A DNA stretch of 64,000 nucleotides from Alphaproteobacteria bacterium. GTDB taxonomy: Bacteria; Pseudomonadota; Alphaproteobacteria; Micropepsales; Micropepsaceae. This document shows positions 36,270 through 44,775 of this stretch, in pieces. The stretch is from contig CANJJD010000004.1 of NCBI GenBank assembly GCA_947474645.1, forward strand, positions 1-64,000, given 5' to 3'. The translations under genes and the position numbers were made by a program. Within the stretch, counting starts at the first letter, position 1. Each line of letters begins with the position of its first letter. The notes below the pieces were generated by a model. That model was given only the letters and a program-made list of their open reading frames with translations. It did no database searches and was not told where the DNA came from.

Positions 36270-37634
36270 CTAAAGAAAATTATACTCGGTGAATAGCGGG
36301 GTGAGATCCCTGCCCCACACGCCGTAATAATTCTTCAGCATTTCTTCCGACCGCGTGTAGCCGCGATTGACCAGCTCGCGCAGGGGATTGAGGAAGCCAT
36401 CCTCGCTCATGCCGGCGCCGTCCAGCGCGGCGCGGCGCTTCAGGCCGGCGGACGAAATTTCCAGCATGCGATGCGCCAGCTCATGCACCGTGGCCTTGCG
36501 GAACGGCACCTTGAAGGCCTGCTTGCCGACGCCGTCGCGCAGCGCCTGGCGTTCTTCCGCCGTCCAGTCCTTGACCAGGTCCCAGCAGGCATCCAGCGAC
36601 TGGCTGTCATAGAGAAGGCCGACCCACAGCGCCGGCATGCCGCAGATGCGCCGCCACATGCCGCCATCGGTGCCGCGCATCTCCAGGAAGCTCTTGAGCC
36701 GCACTTCCGGAAAGATGGTGGTGAGATGATCGGCCCAGTCGCTCATCATCGGTTCGATATGCGCGACTTCGGGGATTTCGCGGGCCAGGAACTTGCGGAA
36801 GCTCTTGCCCGCCATGTCGATATACTTGCCGTCGCGGTAGAGGAAATACATCGGCACATCCAGCGCGTAGTCCACATAGCGCTCGAACGACATGCCATCC
36901 TCGAACACCCAGGGCAGCATCCCGGCGCGGGCATTGTCGACGTCGGTCCACACTTGCGCGCGATAGGATAGAAAACCGCTGGGCCTGCCCTCGCGGAAGG
37001 GCGAGTTGGCGAACAGCGCGGTGGTGATGGGCTGCAGCGCCAGGCCGACGCGGAATTTCTTCACCATGTCGGCTTCGGAGTCGAAATCCAGGTTCACCTG
37101 CACGGTGCAAGTGCGGAACATCATGTCGAGCCCATAGGCGCCGACCTTGGGCATATATTCGCGCATGATCTTGTAGCGGCCCTTGGGCATCACCGGCACT
37201 TCATCCAGCCGCCAGGACGGCGCAAAGCCGAAGCCCAGCACGCCCACGCCGATCTCGCTGGCGACTTCGCGCGTCTGTTCCAGGTGCAGGTTGGTCTCGG
37301 CGCAGGTCTCGTGGATGGTCTTGACCGCAGCCCCTGACAATTCGAACTGCCCGCCCGGCTCCAGGCTCAGCGAGGCGCCGTTCTGGGTCAGGCCGATGAT
37401 ATGGTCGCCTTCCTTGAGCGGCGCCCAACCAAAACGCTGCATGCCTTCCAGCAACTGGCGGATGCCCGGCTTGCCGTCATAGGCGACCGGCTTGTGGGTT
37501 TTCAGGTCGTAGACGAATTTCTCATGCTCGGTGCCGATGGACCAGTCGGTCTTGGGACGGCAGCCCTTTGACAGGTGACGCACAAGGTCATCGCGGCTTT
37601 GGATCGGGCCGCTGGCGGACTGCGGGATGGACAT
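36270..37634 (-). CDS. gshA: Glutamate--cysteine ligase (plant/alphaproteobacterial type)
   Basis: The first step of glutathione synthesis, joining glutamate and cysteine with ATP. It has 454 residues from ATG 37634 (MSIPQSASGPIQSRDDLVRHL); an upstream frame to 37700 is not family-like. Motifs include IGTEHEKFVYD, QNGASLSLEPGGQFELSGA, TCTVQVNLDFDSEADMVKK, PITTALFANSPF and SFLEMRGTDGG. This is the GshA form shared with plants, not that of E. coli. No operon partner; gshB is not in the window. Confidence 0.95.
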   Translation of the reverse strand: MSIPQSASGPIQSRDDLVRHLSKGCRPKTDWSIGTEHEKFVYDLKTHKPVAYDGKPGIRQLLEGMQRFGWAPLKEGDHIIGLTQNGASLSLEPGGQFELSGAAVKTIHETCAETNLHLEQTREVASEIGVGVLGFGFAPSWRLDEVPVMPKGRYKIMREYMPKVGAYGLDMMFRTCTVQVNLDFDSEADMVKKFRVGLALQPITTALFANSPFREGRPSGFLSYRAQVWTDVDNARAGMLPWVFEDGMSFERYVDYALDVPMYFLYRDGKYIDMAGKSFRKFLAREIPEVAHIEPMMSDWADHLTTIFPEVRLKSFLEMRGTDGGMWRRICGMPALWVGLLYDSQSLDACWDLVKDWTAEERQALRDGVGKQAFKVPFRKATVHELAHRMLEISSAGLKRRAALDGAGMSEDGFLNPLRELVNRGYTRSEEMLKNYYGVWGRDLTPLFTEYNFL

Positions 37635-37717
37635 GAATGACGAACTCTTATCGCACCGGGCTTGGGGGTCGTACTTAGGCAGCAGGCAGGATGGGTGCAA
37701 GCTGCTTTAATTTCGTA

Positions 37718-37732
37718 TTGACTTAATTAAGT
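37718..37732 (+). promoter_or_regulatory. Putative promoter/operator of the arsR unit
   Basis: TTGACT at 37718-37723 could be a -35 element, and ACTTAATTAAGT at 37721-37732 is a perfect 12-base palindrome overlapping it, about 20 bases before the ArsR-family start codon. ArsR proteins commonly bind such AT-rich dyads to repress their own operon. No good -10 sequence was found at the standard spacing. Confidence 0.5.
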
Positions 37733-37752
37733 GTGTATGGAATCAATGGGGC

Positions 37753-38058
37753 ATGACAGCCTTACAGGCCCTTGCTGATCCCACCCGCCAACGCATCGTC
37801 GAGATGCTGGCGACCGGCGCCCTGTCCTCGGGCGAGATTGCGGGGCGGTTCGCGCTGTCACCCCCGGCCATTTCCCAGCACCTCAAGACCCTGAAGACGG
37901 CCAAGCTGGTGACGGTGCGGACCGACCGGCAGAAACGCATCTATTCCCTGGACCCCGAAGGCGTCGGCGAAGTGTCCGACTGGGTGGCGCGCATCACCGC
38001 CTTCTGGAATCCGCGCCTGGATGCGTTGGAAGCGGCGCTGAAGAAGGACAAGTCATGA
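37753..38058 (+). CDS. ArsR-family winged-helix repressor
   Basis: 101 residues: ALADPTRQRIVEMLATGALSSGEIAGRFALSPPAISQHLKTLKTAKLVTVRTDRQKRIYSLDPEG is a full ArsR winged helix-turn-helix with the recognition helix near PPAISQHLKTL. No metal-binding cysteine pair (ELCVCDL) is present, so it belongs to the SdpR-like non-metal group, which often regulates a co-encoded SRPBCC gene. It overlaps the next gene by 4 bases (ATGA). Confidence 0.93.
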   Translation: MTALQALADPTRQRIVEMLATGALSSGEIAGRFALSPPAISQHLKTLKTAKLVTVRTDRQKRIYSLDPEGVGEVSDWVARITAFWNPRLDALEAALKKDKS

Positions 38059-38558
38059 AGGGCGAAATCCTTGCCGAAAGCGCGGTGCGCTTTATCCGCC
38101 AGTTCGATGCGCCGGCGGACAAGATCTGGGCCTTCCTCACCGACAGCCGGAGATTGCCGGAATGGTATGGCGAAGGCGCGATTGAGCCGCGCGAAGGCGG
38201 CGCGGTGTCGCTGATGAGCGGCCATATCCGCGGCGTGGTCACCGGCTGGCGGCCGCAAACCTTCCTTGCCTATACCTGGAACGTGCTCTCGCCGGGCGAA
38301 AGCGTGTCGCGCTTTCCGATGTCCTATCTTGAGTTCACGCTGGAGGGGTCGAAGCTCACGCTAATCCACCGCCCCATCCCGCAAGCGATGCAGGGCCAGA
38401 CCATGATGGGCTGGCACACCATGCTGGACTTGGTCGAGGCCGGGCTCGCTGGCAGCTTTCCCAAACGCAGCGATCTTTTTCCCAAAAACGCCGAACGATA
38501 CGGCGTGGACATAACCAAACTGAACAGGAGCGTCGGCGAAAGCCGGAGCGACAATTAG
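38055..38558 (+). CDS. SRPBCC (AHSA1-like) protein 1
   Basis: 167 residues with the START-like helix-grip fold typical of AHSA1: VRFIRQFDAPADKIWAFLTDSRRLPEWYGEGAIEPREGG, and GVVTGWRPQTFLAYTWNV. These proteins bind small hydrophobic ligands; the ligand is unknown. It overlaps the ArsR gene by 4 bases and precedes a second SRPBCC gene by 14 bases, a standard ArsR-SRPBCC operon. Confidence 0.9.
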   Translation: MKGEILAESAVRFIRQFDAPADKIWAFLTDSRRLPEWYGEGAIEPREGGAVSLMSGHIRGVVTGWRPQTFLAYTWNVLSPGESVSRFPMSYLEFTLEGSKLTLIHRPIPQAMQGQTMMGWHTMLDLVEAGLAGSFPKRSDLFPKNAERYGVDITKLNRSVGESRSDN

Positions 38559-38572
38559 AAAAGGGTAATGCG

Positions 38573-39118
38573 ATGAGTGAGTTTGGCGTGCGCCTGGACG
38601 ATTCCACGGTCCAGTTCGAACGGATTCTGCCCGGTCCGATCGAAAAGGTCTGGGCTTACCTGGCCGACAGCGACAAGCGCGGCGAATGGTTCACCACCGG
38701 CGCCCTGCCCGCCAAGGTGGGCGAGACGTTTGAAATGACCTTCCATCACGCCGATTACTCGCCGCACAAATCGCCACCGCCGCCGGGCTATGAAAATGTC
38801 GACCGCGAGCCCCAGGTCATGACCAGCACCTTGCTGGCGGTGGAACCGCCGCACCGCCTGGCCTTTACGTTCGGAAAACCGATCGCGGACGGCCAGTATA
38901 CGGAAGTGGAGTTCCGCCTGACGCCGCAGCCGGACGGCAAGATCAAGCTGACCCTGACCCATTCCAGGCTGCCCGACCGCAAATACGCGCTCAATATCTC
39001 CGGCGGCTGGCACAGCCACCTGGCGATGCTGCAAGACAAGGCTGAGGGCAAGGTGCCGCCGTCCATCTGGGATGTCTGGCGCCAGGTCGATGGCGTTTAC
39101 GACAAGCGCTATTCCTGA
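38573..39118 (+). CDS. SRPBCC (AHSA1-like) protein 2
   Basis: 181 residues; the same fold as the previous gene, with VQFERILPGPIEKVWAYLADSDKRGEWFTTGALPAKVGETFEM and EVEFRLTPQPDGKIKLTLTHSRL. It is divergent in sequence from SRPBCC protein 1, so the duplication is old. The gene starts at ATG 38573 after AAAAGGGT. Probably co-transcribed with the ArsR repressor; ligand unknown. Confidence 0.9.
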   Translation: MSEFGVRLDDSTVQFERILPGPIEKVWAYLADSDKRGEWFTTGALPAKVGETFEMTFHHADYSPHKSPPPPGYENVDREPQVMTSTLLAVEPPHRLAFTFGKPIADGQYTEVEFRLTPQPDGKIKLTLTHSRLPDRKYALNISGGWHSHLAMLQDKAEGKVPPSIWDVWRQVDGVYDKRYS

Positions 39119-39161
39119 CGCACATCTCTGCTATCCTGCCTTCGGGTTCGCGGAGCAGGAC

Positions 39162-40049
39162 ATGAAGAAAATTCCCGTCGGCGCGACCATCGTGCATGGC
39201 TATCGTTACACCTTCACCAATGCCCCGGCCTTGCTCAAGACCATATGGCTGCCGATGGTGCTTTATCTTGGGCTTGGCATTCCGACGCTGCATCGCATTG
39301 GCCAGCTCCTGACCGCTGCAACGGCGCGCGATCCCTCCATGGTCAACCTGATGGGACCGCTGCTATTTCTGTTCCCGGTCCTGATCATCCTCTCCATGGT
39401 TCAGGTCACAGCCGCCACGGAACTGGCGCTGGGCATGCCGATCGGATCGCGCTTCTACTTTCCCTTCGGCAAGAAGCTGTGGCGGCTGATCGGCGGCTAT
39501 CTCCTGGCCGTGGTGGCGATCATCGCGCTGGCACTGCTGCTCTTCTTCGTCGGTCTCCTGGTCTCCCTCGTCCTCAAAGGCCAATCGGCAACCGTCCTGT
39601 CCTTGTTCGCCGTCGCCGTCATTCTGATCGCCTATGGTGGCGTGATATTCATGGCCGTCCGCTTCCTCTTTCTCCTTGCTCCCGCCAGCATCACCGAGCA
39701 GCGCCTGGGCGTGGCGCGCTCCTGGTCGCTGACGCGGGGCAATTTCTGGCGGGCCTTCCTGGTCTCGCTGGCGGTCTTCATCCCGGTCATGATTATCCAG
39801 TATGCGCTGCAATTCTCATTGGCCGGCTTCCCGCCCATGTCCCCCGGCGCGAGCGCGGAAGTTGCCAAGGCGGCCCGCACAGCCTGGAACATCAAGATGC
39901 TCGATGCCCTGGCGGCGAACTGGTTCATCACCCTGCCGGCCTTCGTGCTTGTTCTTCTGGTTTATTTCGGCGTGGGCTGCGGCGTGCAGGCTTACGCCTG
40001 GCGCAAGCTGACCGAGGACGAAGGACTAGCTCCAATCGCCGGCGATTGA
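39162..40049 (+). CDS. Polytopic membrane protein of unknown function
   Basis: 295 residues from ATG 39162, preceded by GGAGCAGGA. There are about six hydrophobic helices: LLKTIWLPMVLYLGLGIP, LMGPLLFLFPVLIILSMV, LIGGYLLAVVAIIALALLL, VLSLFAVAVILIAYGGVIF, FLVSLAVFIPVMIIQYALQ and LPAFVLVLLVYFGVGCGVQA. The RSWSLTRGNFWRAF loop is like that of glycerophosphoryl-diester-type or DUF-class membrane proteins, but I cannot name the family. The end overlaps rsmE tail to tail by 24 bases. Confidence 0.8.
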   Translation: MKKIPVGATIVHGYRYTFTNAPALLKTIWLPMVLYLGLGIPTLHRIGQLLTAATARDPSMVNLMGPLLFLFPVLIILSMVQVTAATELALGMPIGSRFYFPFGKKLWRLIGGYLLAVVAIIALALLLFFVGLLVSLVLKGQSATVLSLFAVAVILIAYGGVIFMAVRFLFLLAPASITEQRLGVARSWSLTRGNFWRAFLVSLAVFIPVMIIQYALQFSLAGFPPMSPGASAEVAKAARTAWNIKMLDALAANWFITLPAFVLVLLVYFGVGCGVQAYAWRKLTEDEGLAPIAGD

Positions 40050-40790
40050 CTGCCAGATCGCCAGCGCCGCCAGCGCCGCGGTGTCGGCCCGCAAAATGCG
40101 CGGACCCAAACTCACCGGCACCACGAACGACAGGGCGCGCAAGGCGGCGCGTTCGGCAGGATCGAAACCGCCCTCCGGGCCGGTAAGAATGCCACAAGGC
40201 CCGCCGCGGCTTTCGCGCGCCGCTTGCGTCATCGCCTTGGCGTCGCCACCCTCGTCGCAGAACAACAGGCGCCGTTCAGTGGGCCAGGACGCCAGCAGCT
40301 TGTCGAAGCTGAAGCCGCTGCGGATTTCCGGCACGCTCAACCGGCCGGACTGTTCCGCCGCTTCGATCGCATTGGCCGCCATGCGTTCTTCATTGATGCG
40401 CGCCACGATGGTGCGGCGGGTAAAGACCGGCTGCAGCACCGACACGCCCAGCTCCACCGCCTTCTGCACCAGGTAATCCGATGGGGTCTTTTTCACCGGC
40501 GCGAAGGCCAGCCAGATATCCGGCGTGCCATGCTGGCCTGACACCTGTTTGCGGCAGGTTGCCGTCACGCCGCGCTTGCCCGCCTCGGTAATCTCCGCCA
40601 GCCATTCGCCGTCACGGCCATTGAACAGCGACACCAGGTTCCCGGGTTTGGCCCGCAGCACATGCAGCAGGTAATGCGTCTGCCCCTCGTCCAGGGTCAC
40701 CGCCATACCGCCGCCCAGATCGCCGGTCACATAAAGTCGGGTTTTGCCGCCGGCTTCCGCCAGTTCTGTTTTATTAAGTTCCTCGCTCAT
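40026..40790 (-). CDS. rsmE: 16S rRNA (uracil1498-N3)-methyltransferase
   Basis: 254 residues from ATG 40790 (MSEELNKTELAEAGG). It methylates U1498 of 16S rRNA using S-adenosylmethionine. It is a SPOUT-fold enzyme: an N-terminal PUA-like domain (HYLLHVLRAKPGN, NGRDGEWLAEI), then KKTPSDYLVQKAVELGV, RRTIVARINEERM, EAAEQSGRLSVPE and the knot GGPCGILTGPEGGFDPAE and SLGPRILRADTAALAAL. Start codons of rsmE and ubiA are 16 bases apart on opposite strands. Confidence 0.95.
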   Translation of the reverse strand: MSEELNKTELAEAGGKTRLYVTGDLGGGMAVTLDEGQTHYLLHVLRAKPGNLVSLFNGRDGEWLAEITEAGKRGVTATCRKQVSGQHGTPDIWLAFAPVKKTPSDYLVQKAVELGVSVLQPVFTRRTIVARINEERMAANAIEAAEQSGRLSVPEIRSGFSFDKLLASWPTERRLLFCDEGGDAKAMTQAARESRGGPCGILTGPEGGFDPAERAALRALSFVVPVSLGPRILRADTAALAALAIWQSIAGDWS

Positions 40791-40806
40791 GCCACAATTG
40801 AACGTG

Positions 40807-41745
40807 ATGACCGCCAAATCGCAAGCCATACCGTTGGATGCCGTACCCGCAAGCTGGGTGGAGCATGCGCCGCCGCGCCTCCAGCCTTGGCTGCGGCTAG
40901 CGCGGCTGGACCGGCCGATCGGCACCTGGCTGCTGTTCTGGCCCTGTGTCTTCGGGTTGATCCTGGGCGCCGCCGCCGATGAGCGCCGCTTCCTGGAATG
41001 GCGCGACGTCTATTATGTCGCCCTGTTCGCCATCGGCGCCCTGGTGATGCGCGGCGCCGGCTGCACCTTCAACGACATCATTGACCGCGACATTGATGCC
41101 TCGGTGGCGCGCACCGCCGGCCGGCCCATCCCGTCGGGCGCCATTACGGTGCGCCAGGCGGCGCTGTTCCTGGTGGCGCAATGCCTGGTGGGACTTGTGA
41201 TCCTGTTGCAGTTCAACTGGTTCGCGGTGGCGCTGGGCGCCGCTTCGCTGCTGCTGGTCGCCGCCTATCCCTTCATGAAGCGCATCACCTGGTGGCCACA
41301 GGCCTGGCTGGGCCTGACCTTCAACTGGGGCGCGCTGCTGGGCTTTGCCGCCCAGACCGGCCGCCTCGATATCGGCGATGCGATGCTGTATGTGGGCCTG
41401 ATCTTCTGGACCCTGGGCTATGACACCATCTATGCCCACCAGGACAAGGAAGATGACGAACTGATCGGCGTCAAATCCACCGCCCGCCTGTTCGGCAATG
41501 ACACGCGCAAATGGGTGCTGCGCTTTTATGCCATTGCCTTCACCCTGATCCTGGCAGCGGGCTTCACCGAGCATACTGGCTGGGCGTTCGGCTTCATCAT
41601 GCTGGCCGCGGGCGCGCATCTGCTGTGGCAGGTCAAGCGGCTCGACATAAACAGCCCGACCAACTGCCTGGCCGTGTTCCGCTCCAACCGTGAAACCGGC
41701 GCGCTGATCGCGCTGGCCTTCCTGCTGGCGAGCTGGCTGGGGTGA
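40807..41745 (+). CDS. ubiA: 4-hydroxybenzoate polyprenyltransferase
   Basis: A 312-residue integral membrane prenyltransferase of ubiquinone synthesis, joining the polyprenyl chain to 4-hydroxybenzoate. RLDRPIGTWLLFWPCVFGL, the first Asp-rich motif GAGCTFNDIIDRDIDASVARTAGRP, and the second TLGYDTIYAHQDKEDDELIG are diagnostic. The start is ATG 40807. A UbiD-type decarboxylase, a later step of the same pathway, is encoded at 44776-46299. Confidence 0.96.
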   Translation: MTAKSQAIPLDAVPASWVEHAPPRLQPWLRLARLDRPIGTWLLFWPCVFGLILGAAADERRFLEWRDVYYVALFAIGALVMRGAGCTFNDIIDRDIDASVARTAGRPIPSGAITVRQAALFLVAQCLVGLVILLQFNWFAVALGAASLLLVAAYPFMKRITWWPQAWLGLTFNWGALLGFAAQTGRLDIGDAMLYVGLIFWTLGYDTIYAHQDKEDDELIGVKSTARLFGNDTRKWVLRFYAIAFTLILAAGFTEHTGWAFGFIMLAAGAHLLWQVKRLDINSPTNCLAVFRSNRETGALIALAFLLASWLG

Positions 41746-41752
41746 GCCGCGT

Positions 41753-41803
41753 CATGCGAAGCATGTGAGCAGGTCCAGTGGACCTGCGAAAGCGGCGAAC
41801 GCC
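41753..41803 (-). repeat. 51-bp three-hairpin dispersed repeat, copy B
   Basis: The inverse-orientation copy of the element at 8645-8695: hairpin 1 at 41794-41803 (GGCG-TT-CGCC on the minus strand), the palindrome at 41769-41777/41779-41787, and hairpin 3 at 41753-41765 (CATGC-GAA-GCATG). The spacing between the hairpins is identical to copy A. It lies between ubiA and the LysE gene, in the 147-base gap that holds no other gene. Confidence 0.8.
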
Positions 41804-41892
41804 GCAGCGTCTGAGCGAAGCGAAGGCGCGAGGCCGGGACGATGCAATCGGCGCTCTTGCCAATGCGGGCACCACCGCCCAAGTTCACGCGT

Positions 41893-42516
41893 ATGACATC
41901 CTTGTCCATCCTGACGATGCACGGCCTGTTGCTGTTCATTGCCGCCGAACTGGTCTTCTCGCTCACTCCTGGCCCCACCGTGATGCTGATCAGCGCCTAT
42001 GGCTTCAAGGGCGGTTTTCGCGATGCGCTGGCGGCTATTGCCGGCACCCAGACCGGCAACACGCTGTGGTACGTGATCTGCGTGACGGGGCTGGGCGCCT
42101 TGGTGACCGCCTCGCCACTTTTGTTCCACGCCATCAAGATCGCCGGCGCCGCCTATCTGGTCTGGCTGGGCCTGTCGGCCTTATGGAAAAGCAGGCATGC
42201 CCAGCCCGAAGCGATGGGGCCGAAGCTGAAAGGCAAGCCATACCTTCAAGCCACCCTCACCCAGATGGGCAATCCCAAGGCCATCCTGTTCTTCGGCGCT
42301 TTCGTGCCGCAGTTCCTAGACACAACCGCGCCGCTGCTGCCGCAATATCTCATCATGTTCGCCGTCACCTTCATCGGCGAAAGCATCATCCTGACCGGCT
42401 ATGGCGCCCTGGCGGCGGCGGGCGGCAAGATGACGGGCCTCAAGCACGTCGTCTGGCGCGAGCGCATCAGCGGCGTGGTGCTGCTGGCGCTGGGCATCAT
42501 GGCCGCCCTGGCATGA
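41893..42516 (+). CDS. LysE/RhtB family amino acid exporter
   Basis: 207 residues with about six transmembrane helices and the family signature FSLTPGPTVMLISAYGFKGGFRDALAAIAGTQTGN at the N-terminus, then FHAIKIAGAAYLVWLGLSAL and MGNPKAILFFGAFVPQF. It exports an amino acid or derivative such as homoserine, threonine or lysine; the substrate cannot be predicted. ATG 41893 fits relatives better than 41842. It overlaps the methyltransferase gene by 4 bases. Confidence 0.92.
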   Translation: MTSLSILTMHGLLLFIAAELVFSLTPGPTVMLISAYGFKGGFRDALAAIAGTQTGNTLWYVICVTGLGALVTASPLLFHAIKIAGAAYLVWLGLSALWKSRHAQPEAMGPKLKGKPYLQATLTQMGNPKAILFFGAFVPQFLDTTAPLLPQYLIMFAVTFIGESIILTGYGALAAAGGKMTGLKHVVWRERISGVVLLALGIMAALA

Positions 42517-43151
42517 CACCCGAACACTTCATCACCACCAATGCCGCCTTGATCGCGCCACCTTTGGTGCCGGAAATCCAATTGTATCTGGCCACCGAAG
42601 TGGTGCCGCTGTGGCGCGCCACCGAGGACGAACTTGAAAAGATCGGCGTGCCGCCCCCCTATTGGGCCTTTGCCTGGGCCGGCGGCCAGGCACTGGCGCG
42701 CTACATTCTGGACAATCCCGATCTCGTGCGCGGCAAACAGGTGCTGGATATCGGGTCCGGTTCCGGACTGGTAGGCATCGCCGCCGCCAAAGCCGGCGCC
42801 GCCCATGTGCTGGCGGCGGACATTGACGGTCATGCCATCGCCGCCATCCGCCTCAACGCCGCCGCCAATGACTGCGCCATCGCAGTGACGCAAGACGATG
42901 TGATCGGATTGCCCGGTGCGTGGGACATTATTCTGGTGGGCGACCTGTTCTATGAGCGGCCGCTGGCGGAGCGCTTGCTGGCCTGGCTGGAGCCGATGGC
43001 GGTTCCCGCGCTGCTGGGCGATCCGGGGCGGAATTATTTTCCAAAAGACAAAGTGGAAAAACTTGCCAGCTACGAGGTCCAGACCACGCGCGATCTGGAG
43101 GACCGGGAAATCCGCCAAACCGGCGTTTACCGGCTGATGCGCGGGGACTAG
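42513..43151 (+). CDS. Class I SAM-dependent methyltransferase, ETFB-lysine/nicotinamide type
   Basis: 212 residues. VLDIGSGSGLVGIAAAKAGAAHVLAADID is the SAM-binding motif I/II; VPPPYWAFAWAGGQALARYILDNP before it and DIILVGDLFYERPLAERLLAWL after it match the METTL20-like protein lysine methyltransferases, whose alphaproteobacterial members modify electron transfer flavoprotein beta. That substrate is inferred from similarity only. Coupled to the LysE gene by ATGA. Confidence 0.88.
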   Translation: MTPEHFITTNAALIAPPLVPEIQLYLATEVVPLWRATEDELEKIGVPPPYWAFAWAGGQALARYILDNPDLVRGKQVLDIGSGSGLVGIAAAKAGAAHVLAADIDGHAIAAIRLNAAANDCAIAVTQDDVIGLPGAWDIILVGDLFYERPLAERLLAWLEPMAVPALLGDPGRNYFPKDKVEKLASYEVQTTRDLEDREIRQTGVYRLMRGD

Positions 43152-43202
43152 GCGGCGGGGGCACCCTCTGTCACAGTGACCTTGCAAGCGCCGGGGTGCA
43201 CC

Positions 43203-44768
43203 ATGTTCCTGTTAGACCGCGTCAAATCGCTGGACGCCATCATGGCGACCGCCGAGAAAAAGGGCCTGCATCGTTCCCTGGGGCCCTTCCAGCTGACCTT
43301 GCTGGGCATCGGTGCGGTGATCGGCACCGGCATCTTCGTGCTGACCTCCGAGGCGGCGCAAAAAGCCGGCCCCGGCATGATCCTGTCCTTCGTCGTGGCA
43401 GGCTTTGTCTGCGCCGTCGCGGCGCTGTGTTATTCGGAACTCGCCTCCATGGTGCCGGTCGCCGGCTCTGCCTACACCTATACCTATGCCGTGGTCGGCG
43501 AGATGATGGCCTGGATGGTCGGCTGGGCGCTGATCCTGGAATATGGCGTGGGCGCCAGCGCCGTCGCGGTCGGCTGGTCCAATCATGCCACTGGCTTGCT
43601 GCACGGGCTGGGATGGGACATTCCAGTCTCCATCCGCAATGCCGACGCACTGATGGCCCAAGTCGAGCTGCTGTTCGGCGCCACCCCCTCGGCGGAGATC
43701 ACCAAGGCGCTGCAGGTCGGCGGCTGGATCAATGTACCCGCCATGCTGGTGGCCTCGGCGGCAACATGGCTGCTGGTGCTGGGCACCACAGAAAGCGCGC
43801 GGGTCAATGCCGTGCTGGTGCTGGTCAAGATCGCGGCCCTGACCCTGTTCATCGCCCTGACATGGCCGGTGATGCAGGCCGAGAATTTCACGCCCTTCGC
43901 GCCCACCGGCGCGACGGGTGTGTTCGGCGCCGCCGCCTCGATCTTCTTCGCCTATGTCGGCTTTGACGCGGTCTCCACCGCCGCCGAGGAGACCAAAAAT
44001 CCCCAGCGTAACGTTCCCATCGGCCTGATTGGCGCCTTAGGGATCTGCACCCTGTTCTATTTGCTGGTCGCCGGCGGCGCGGTCGGCGCCCTGGGCGCGC
44101 AGCCCCTGATGGAAGCCGGCCATGTCCTGGCGCCGGGTTCGGCCGAGATGACGGGCCGCTGCGCCTTGATGGGCGCAGGCGCGACCCAGCCACTGGTCTG
44201 CTCCAAGGAAGCCCTGGTGCATGTGCTGGACACCATCGGCTATCCCGCACTGGGCCGGCTGGTGGGCCTGGCGGCGGTGATCGCGTTGCCGTCGGTGGTG
44301 CTGATGATGATGTTCGGCCAGACGCGCGTCTTTTTCACCATGGCGCGCGACGGGTTATTGCCCGACAAGCTGGCCTCGGTGCATCCGCGCTACCGCACGC
44401 CCCATGTCGTGACCATCATCACCGGCATCGGCGCCACCATCGCCGCCGCCGTGCTGCCGGTGGGCAAGCTGGCGGACTATTCCAACTCCGGCACGCTGTT
44501 CGCCTTTTTCATGGTGGCGATCGCCGTGATGGTGCTGCGCAAGACCGATCCCGGCCGCCGGCGTCCGTTCCGCACGCCGGGTCTCTGGATAATCGCGCCG
44601 GCGGCCATCATCGGCTGCCTGGTACTGTATTTCTCGCTGCCGCTGACCGCCATACTGGTGCTGCCGATCTGGGGCGGAATTGGCCTTCTGTTCTATTTCC
44701 TCTATAGCCGCTCGCGCAGCCATGTCGGGCGCGGCATCATTGACGGCCCGCCCAGCGTCAAGATGTAG
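43203..44768 (+). CDS. APC-family amino acid permease
   Basis: 521 residues with about twelve to fourteen helices, of the cationic amino acid transporter (CAT/YfnA-like) subgroup: [87 protein letters not shown] and [23 protein letters not shown]. The start is ATG 43203; an in-frame CTG/TTG-type extension to 43176 is less likely. The long loop after helix 8 ([13 protein letters not shown]...[11 protein letters not shown]) is larger than usual. It probably imports basic or broad amino acids. Not clearly co-transcribed. Confidence 0.93.
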   Translation: MFLLDRVKSLDAIMATAEKKGLHRSLGPFQLTLLGIGAVIGTGIFVLTSEAAQKAGPGMILSFVVAGFVCAVAALCYSELASMVPVAGSAYTYTYAVVGEMMAWMVGWALILEYGVGASAVAVGWSNHATGLLHGLGWDIPVSIRNADALMAQVELLFGATPSAEITKALQVGGWINVPAMLVASAATWLLVLGTTESARVNAVLVLVKIAALTLFIALTWPVMQAENFTPFAPTGATGVFGAAASIFFAYVGFDAVSTAAEETKNPQRNVPIGLIGALGICTLFYLLVAGGAVGALGAQPLMEAGHVLAPGSAEMTGRCALMGAGATQPLVCSKEALVHVLDTIGYPALGRLVGLAAVIALPSVVLMMMFGQTRVFFTMARDGLLPDKLASVHPRYRTPHVVTIITGIGATIAAAVLPVGKLADYSNSGTLFAFFMVAIAVMVLRKTDPGRRRPFRTPGLWIIAPAAIIGCLVLYFSLPLTAILVLPIWGGIGLLFYFLYSRSRSHVGRGIIDGPPSVKM

Positions 44769-44775
44769 TTATCGC

